Below, one piece after another: positions 7,023 through 9,074 of a stretch of 9,074 bases of DNA. The notes below the pieces were generated by a model. The model worked only from the letters and a program-made list of their open reading frames with translations. It was not told the DNA's origin and did no database searches. A program made the translations under genes and the position numbers. Source of the stretch: Alphaproteobacteria bacterium (GTDB taxonomy: Bacteria > Pseudomonadota > Alphaproteobacteria > Rs-D84); assembly GCA_029051085.1 (NCBI GenBank), contig JAIDLK010000021.1, forward strand, positions 1-9,074, in the 5' to 3' direction. The first letter of the stretch is position 1. Each line of letters begins with the position of its first letter.

Positions 7023-7101
7023 TGCGGCCCGGCATATGGGCCAGAGCCGGGGATAGCCGCACCGGGCCATTTTAATAGTGCGTTAAAATATGGTGGGCCC
7101 A
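7023..7101. repeat. Cluster of GC-rich palindromes
   Basis: CCCGGC (7028-7033) pairs with GCCGGG (7046-7051), nested in TGCGGC (7023-7028) with GCCGCA (7056-7061). The alternative GGCCCGG (7026-7032) with CCGGGCC (7062-7068) excludes that fold. Next come ATTTTAA (7069-7075) with TTAAAAT (7083-7089) and the self-complementary TGGGCCCA (7094-7101), repeated at 7155-7162. The function is unknown. It could be a small palindromic repeat element or a structured RNA with two folds. Confidence 0.5.
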
Positions 7102-7124
7102 GAAACAGCAGTACTGTTCCTTTG

Positions 7125-7162
7125 ATTGGAGATGAGAAGCCAGCAATGCAGAAATGGGCCCA
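7125..7162 (-). repeat. Possible decayed 3' remnant of a fourth RNA copy
   Basis: On the plus strand, TTGGAGATGAGAAGC (7126-7140) followed by CAATG and AAAT resembles the 3' core of the adjacent RNA copy (TTGGAGATTAAGAGC then CAATG and AAAT, 7190-7218). No matching 5' arm or promoter is present, and chance similarity cannot be excluded. Confidence 0.25.
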
Positions 7163-7164
7163 AT

Positions 7165-7190
7165 AAAAAACACCGCAAAATAAAAGCGGT
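7165..7190 (-). terminator. Intrinsic terminator of structured RNA C
   Basis: Minus strand: ACCGC (7190-7186), 9-base loop, GCGGT (7176-7172), G, then six Ts (7170-7165). Its 5' arm shares three bases with the 3' arm of the P1 stem, so full P1 and full terminator stem compete slightly. Confidence 0.75.
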
Positions 7191-7339
7191 TGGAGATTAA
7201 GAGCTATATCAATGAAATAGCGGGCTTATTTATATATATCGCCGCTCTCCAACCAGTAGTCCAGGTCAGAGTATTTTAACGTGCCCCGGGCACGCATTGA
7301 TTGAGGCTCTTACTCCTCGCATTAACGATTTGTTAATGT
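7165..7339 (-). ncRNA. Structured RNA, copy C of a three-copy tandem family
   Basis: About 175 nt, transcribed leftward from its own promoter to its own terminator. Elements in transcript order (plus coordinates): hairpin 1, CATTAAC/GTTAATG (7338-7332 with 7326-7320); hairpin 2, GAGG/CCUC (7318-7315 with 7306-7303) with loop AGUAAGAG; a GUGCC-CGG-GGCAC hairpin (7293-7281) found only in this copy; the conserved UAAAA then CUCUGAC stretch (7278-7265); P1 GGUUGGAG (7254-7247) closing a three-way junction with CUCCAACC (7195-7188). Inside the junction are P3 GCGG/CCGC (7245-7242 with 7223-7220) and P2 AUAG/CUAU (7220-7217 with 7207-7204). The linker CUCUUA (7203-7198) is complementary to UAAGAG in the hairpin-2 loop (7312-7307). 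In the other copies this pair is UAAGAA with UUCUUA, a compensatory change. I do not recognise the family. A trans-acting RNA or a protein-binding RNA fits better than a cis leader, since no gene follows. Confidence 0.7.
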
Positions 7340-7345
7340 ATGGGC

Positions 7346-7374
7346 ATAATATCATAAGTTTGTGATTCGGTCAA
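7346..7374 (-). promoter_or_regulatory. Promoter of structured RNA C
   Basis: Minus strand: -35 TTGACC (7374-7369), a 17-base spacer, and -10 TATTAT (7351-7346). The predicted start at 7339 lies at the foot of hairpin 1. Confidence 0.75.
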
Positions 7375-7387
7375 TAAAAAAGTATAC

Positions 7388-7413
7388 AAAAAACACTCTC
7401 TAACAAATGAGCG
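7388..7413 (-). terminator. Intrinsic terminator of structured RNA B
   Basis: Minus strand: CGCTC (7413-7409) pairs with GAGTG (7398-7394), one G-U included, followed directly by six Ts (7393-7388). The stem is weaker than that of copy C but sits in the same place relative to the P1 3' arm. Confidence 0.6.
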
Positions 7414-7573
7414 GTTGGGGGTTAAGAACTATATCAACGAGATAGAGCAATTTATTTGAATCAATGATTCTTATTCATTGCCCCCCAACCAATAAAGTTA
7501 GAGCCATTTTAGTAGCTATATATCTGTTGATAAATGGGTTCTTACTCCCAATACCGGCAACACGCCTGTATGT
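7388..7573 (-). ncRNA. Structured RNA, copy B of the tandem family
   Basis: About 186 nt, with its own promoter and terminator. Hairpin 1 has an imperfect stem around the loop GUGUU, which is shared with copy A. Hairpin 2 is UGGG/CCCA (7550-7547 with 7538-7535) with loop AGUAAGAA. A CCATTT/AAATGG pairing (minus arms at 7540-7535 region and 7510-7503 region) is possible but competes with hairpin 2. The conserved UAAAA then CUCUAAC lies at 7511-7497. P1 is longer here, GGUUGGGGG with CCCCCAACC (7490-7482 with 7421-7413), so the A-U pairs of the other copies have become G-C pairs. P3 is GCAAU/AUUGC (7481-7477 with 7451-7447), topped by a GAATC/GATTC hairpin. P2 is AUAG/CUAU (7445-7442 with 7432-7429). 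The linker UUCUUA (7428-7423) matches UAAGAA in the hairpin-2 loop (7544-7539). Function unknown. Confidence 0.7.
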
Positions 7574-7578
7574 CGGAT

Positions 7579-7606
7579 ATTATACATAAGTTTGATAGGA
7601 TTTCAA
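7579..7606 (-). promoter_or_regulatory. Promoter of structured RNA B
   Basis: Minus strand: -35 TTGAAA (7606-7601), a 16-base spacer, and a perfect -10 TATAAT (7584-7579). It lies directly at the 3' end of copy A. Confidence 0.75.
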
Positions 7607-7762
7607 TATATAAAAGTGGTTGGAGATTAAGAACTATATTAAGCAATAGCGTGACTTATTCTTTGTATTCGTCACTCTCCAACCATCTATTAGAGTTTTA
7701 TACTAATTAGATGAAGCTTAATATGGGTTCTTATGCCCAATACCGACAACACATCGGTACAT
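7603..7762 (-). ncRNA. Structured RNA, copy A (first transcribed) of the tandem family
   Basis: About 160 nt. Hairpin 1 is ACCGAU/GUCGGU with loop GUGUU (7758-7742). Hairpin 2 is UGGG/CCCA (7739-7736 with 7727-7724) with loop CAUAAGAA. The conserved UAAAA then CUCUAAU lies at 7700-7689. P1 is GGUUGGAG/CUCCAACC (7684-7677 with 7625-7618), P3 is GUGAC/GUCAC (7675-7671 with 7655-7651) and P2 is AUAG/CUAU (7649-7646 with 7637-7634). The linker UUCUUA (7633-7628) matches UAAGAA in the hairpin-2 loop (7733-7728). No separate terminator hairpin is visible. P1 is followed by ACTTTTATATATT, so the junction itself may act as terminator or transcription may read into copy B. The 3' end is therefore approximate. 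Confidence 0.68.
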
Positions 7763-7767
7763 GTGGT

Positions 7768-7796
7768 ATTATACATAAATATTTTCCCGTTTTCAA
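7768..7796 (-). promoter_or_regulatory. Promoter of structured RNA A
   Basis: Minus strand: -35 TTGAAA (7796-7791), a 17-base spacer, and a perfect -10 TATAAT (7773-7768). Confidence 0.78.
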
Positions 7797-7803
7797 TTAT
7801 ATT

Positions 7804-7891
7804 CTGGATTGCTTCGTTTCACTCGCAATGACATTCAGCCCAGAACGCATTGTCATTGCGAGGAGGCGCCTGCGCCGACGTGGCAATCCAG
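7804..7891. repeat. Dispersed-type palindromic repeat 1
   Basis: CTGGATTGC (7804-7812) pairs with GCAATCCAG (7883-7891), and TCGCAATGAC (7823-7832) pairs with GTCATTGCGA (7852-7861), giving a long interrupted hairpin. Inside the right arm GGCGC-CT-GCGCC (7865-7876) is a further hairpin. The core CATTGCGAG ... GCAATCCAG is a theme seen in scattered intergenic palindromes of many unrelated bacterial genomes. I read it as a REP-like, possibly mobilised, non-coding element. Confidence 0.7.
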
Positions 7892-7915
7892 ACAAAGTGG
7901 TAATATTCATTATTT

Positions 7916-8001
7916 ACTGGACCGCCGCGCTGCGCTCGTGGTGACAGAGAGTCTGGGCCGATTGTCATTGCGAGGGAGTGAAACGACCGCGGCGGGCCAG
8001 T
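7916..8001. repeat. Dispersed-type palindromic repeat 2
   Basis: ACTGGACCGCCGCG (7916-7929) is complementary to CGCGGCGGGCCAGT (7988-8001) with one mismatch. The interior again contains GTCATTGCGAGGGAGTGAAACGAC (split: GTCATTGCGA from 7964, GTGAAACGAC to 7987), the same core as repeat 1, whose left arm reads as the reverse complement GTTTCACTCGCAATGAC. It ends just before the tyrS promoter. Confidence 0.6.
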
Positions 8002-8023
8002 CGATAATCCTGCGCGGAAAAAG

Positions 8024-8052
8024 TTGCGCGGTCGTGGAAACTTTGATATCAT
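8024..8052 (+). promoter_or_regulatory. Promoter of tyrS
   Basis: -35 TTGCGC (8024-8029), a 17-base spacer, and -10 TATCAT (8047-8052). The predicted start near 8059 leaves a leader of about 17 bases with AAAGGGA. That is too short for a riboswitch or T-box. Confidence 0.65.
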
Positions 8053-8075
8053 TTACACGACAAAGGGATTTATTT

Positions 8076-9074
8076 ATGCAAAACGAATTATTGCGCGAAT
8101 TGTCCGCGCGCGGATTTATCAATCAGGTTTCTAATATTGATGCATTAAACGATGCGTTAAATGCCGGGAAAATCGCGGCTTATTTGGGGTCGGACCCGAC
8201 GGCCGATTCTTTGCATGTGGGGCACTTGGTTCCCGTTATGATGATGCGTTGGCTGCAGAAATACGGGCATCGGCCAATCATGCTGGTCGGTGGCGCCACC
8301 GGGCGTATTGGTGACCCGTCGGGCCGTGATACGGGCCGCCCGATGATGACCGAAGAGGTATTGGCGCATAATATCGCGGGGCTGAAAAAATCTTATTCAA
8401 AGTTCTTTCGTTTTGGCGACGGGGCATCGGATGCAATCATGGTTGATAACTATGACTGGATGAAGACTTATTCTCATTTGGATTTCCTGCGGGATTTTGG
8501 AACTGATTTTACCGTGCCGCGTATGCTTGGGATGGAAAGCGTAAAGCGCCGGTTGGAAACGGGTATGACGTTCCTGGAATTTAATTATATGACTTTCCAG
8601 GCGGTGGACTTTTTAACGCTGTATAAAAATCATGGCTGTATTTTACAGACCTGTGGCGCGGACCAGTGGGGTAATGCGATTATGGGGATTGAGCTTATCC
8701 GTAAAAAGATGGGCAAGGAGGCGTTCGTTTTATCAACATCGCTGATTACCGATTCCAATGGTAAAAAGATTGGAAAATCGGCCGGTAACGCGATTTGGGT
8801 GAACGAAGAAAAAACATCGCCGTATGAATACTATCAGTATTTCCGTAATACGCCGGATGATTTGGTTGAGAAGTTCCTGAAAATATTTACGGAAATTCCG
8901 TTGGATGAAATTGCGCGCCTGGCCGCGCTGCAGGGGGCGGAACTGAACGAGGCAAAAAAGATTCTGGCGCATGCGGCGACTGAAATTGCGCATGGTGCGG
9001 CGGCGGCGGATGATGCGGCGGCGGCGGCGGCGGCTTTGTTTGGCGGGGCGGCGTCTGCGGATAATGCACCGACG
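8076..9074 (+). CDS. tyrS: Tyrosyl-tRNA synthetase, N-terminal 333 residues (runs off right edge)
   Basis: A class I synthetase that charges tRNA-Tyr in the cytoplasm. The open frame covers 333 codons of a usual 400-430. The Rossmann catalytic domain shows YLGSDPTADSLHVGHL, with the HIGH-type motif HVGH at 47-50 and Tyr36 just before. GGATGRIGDPSGR is at 72-84. The tyrosine/ATP pocket segments are YMTFQAVDF (171-179) and CGADQWGN (193-200). The KMSKS-type loop is KKIGKS (230-235). The C-terminal S4-like tRNA-binding domain is beyond the edge. The linker holds alanine runs at 308-311 and 314-320 encoded by GCG repeats. The start is supported by AAAGGGA seven bases before the ATG and by the family N-terminus. 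It is divergent from the structured-RNA array. Confidence 0.95.
   Translation, partial: MQNELLRELSARGFINQVSNIDALNDALNAGKIAAYLGSDPTADSLHVGHLVPVMMMRWLQKYGHRPIMLVGGATGRIGDPSGRDTGRPMMTEEVLAHNIAGLKKSYSKFFRFGDGASDAIMVDNYDWMKTYSHLDFLRDFGTDFTVPRMLGMESVKRRLETGMTFLEFNYMTFQAVDFLTLYKNHGCILQTCGADQWGNAIMGIELIRKKMGKEAFVLSTSLITDSNGKKIGKSAGNAIWVNEEKTSPYEYYQYFRNTPDDLVEKFLKIFTEIPLDEIARLAALQGAELNEAKKILAHAATEIAHGAAAADDAAAAAAALFGGAASADNAPT

Noticed and set aside
7094..7162. tmRNA, SRP RNA or tRNA in the TGGGCCCA-bounded region
   Set aside because: No T-loop sequence, no GGAAG-type SRP core and no cloverleaf were found. Only the 8-base ends pair well.
7165..7762. CRISPR array or retron RNA
   Set aside because: Units are about 190-230 bases apart and are not short identical repeats. 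No cas gene or reverse transcriptase is present in the window.
7800..8075. T-box or other riboswitch in front of tyrS
   Set aside because: The tyrS promoter lies only about 24 bases before its ATG, so there is no room, and no T-box or specifier pattern is visible.
7711..8122. Short ORFs of 70-77 codons around the palindromic repeats
   Set aside because: They run through the structured RNA, the palindromes and the tyrS promoter, with no ribosome sites.

Overview
The window looks like chromosomal DNA of an alphaproteobacterium, possibly a host-associated one. The evidence is an rpsB-tsf pair, with S2 carrying a long charged C-terminal tail of the kind common in alphaproteobacteria, a TyrRS fragment of bacterial type, and two large envelope or secreted proteins (a bacterial alpha-2-macroglobulin and a subtilisin-like protease with an outer-membrane-like C-terminus). 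No rRNA, tRNA or marker is present that would fix the taxon, so the lineage is an inference.

Layout. 1-1842 (minus) is the N-terminal part of an alpha-2-macroglobulin that runs off the left edge. A possible 28-codon leader ORF overlaps its start by ATGA. 2027-2641 (plus) is a small serine recombinase of the Mpi/Pin invertase type. It converges on, and overlaps by 4 bp, a 597-residue secreted S8 protease (2638-4431, minus). The protease is divergent from rpsB (4641-5492), which is followed by tsf (5574-6443) and an unrecognised 128-residue protein (6589-6975) ending at a strong two-way terminator. tyrS begins at 8076 and runs off the right edge.

The 1.1 kb between 6975 and 8076 contains no convincing protein gene but is densely organised. 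Its main content is a tandem array of three related structured RNAs on the minus strand (about 7762-7603, 7573-7388 and 7339-7165). Each has its own near-consensus sigma-70-type promoter, and two have clear intrinsic terminators. The copies differ a lot in sequence but keep the same fold: a 5' hairpin, a second hairpin with an 8-nt loop containing UAAGAA/G, a three-way junction closed by GGUUGGAG/CUCCAACC, and a single-stranded linker UUCUUA/CUCUUA that is exactly complementary to the hairpin loop. The pairing changes compensate between copies in the loop-linker helix, in the second hairpin and in one junction arm. I do not recognise this RNA family and regard it as the most interesting part of the window.

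The array is flanked by GC-rich palindromes on its left and by two dispersed-type palindromic repeats with CATTGCGAG/GCAATCCAG cores on its right, just before the tyrS promoter. rpsB, tsf and tyrS are translation genes. The alpha-2-macroglobulin and protease are envelope functions. The recombinase and palindromes mark the accessory, mobile component.
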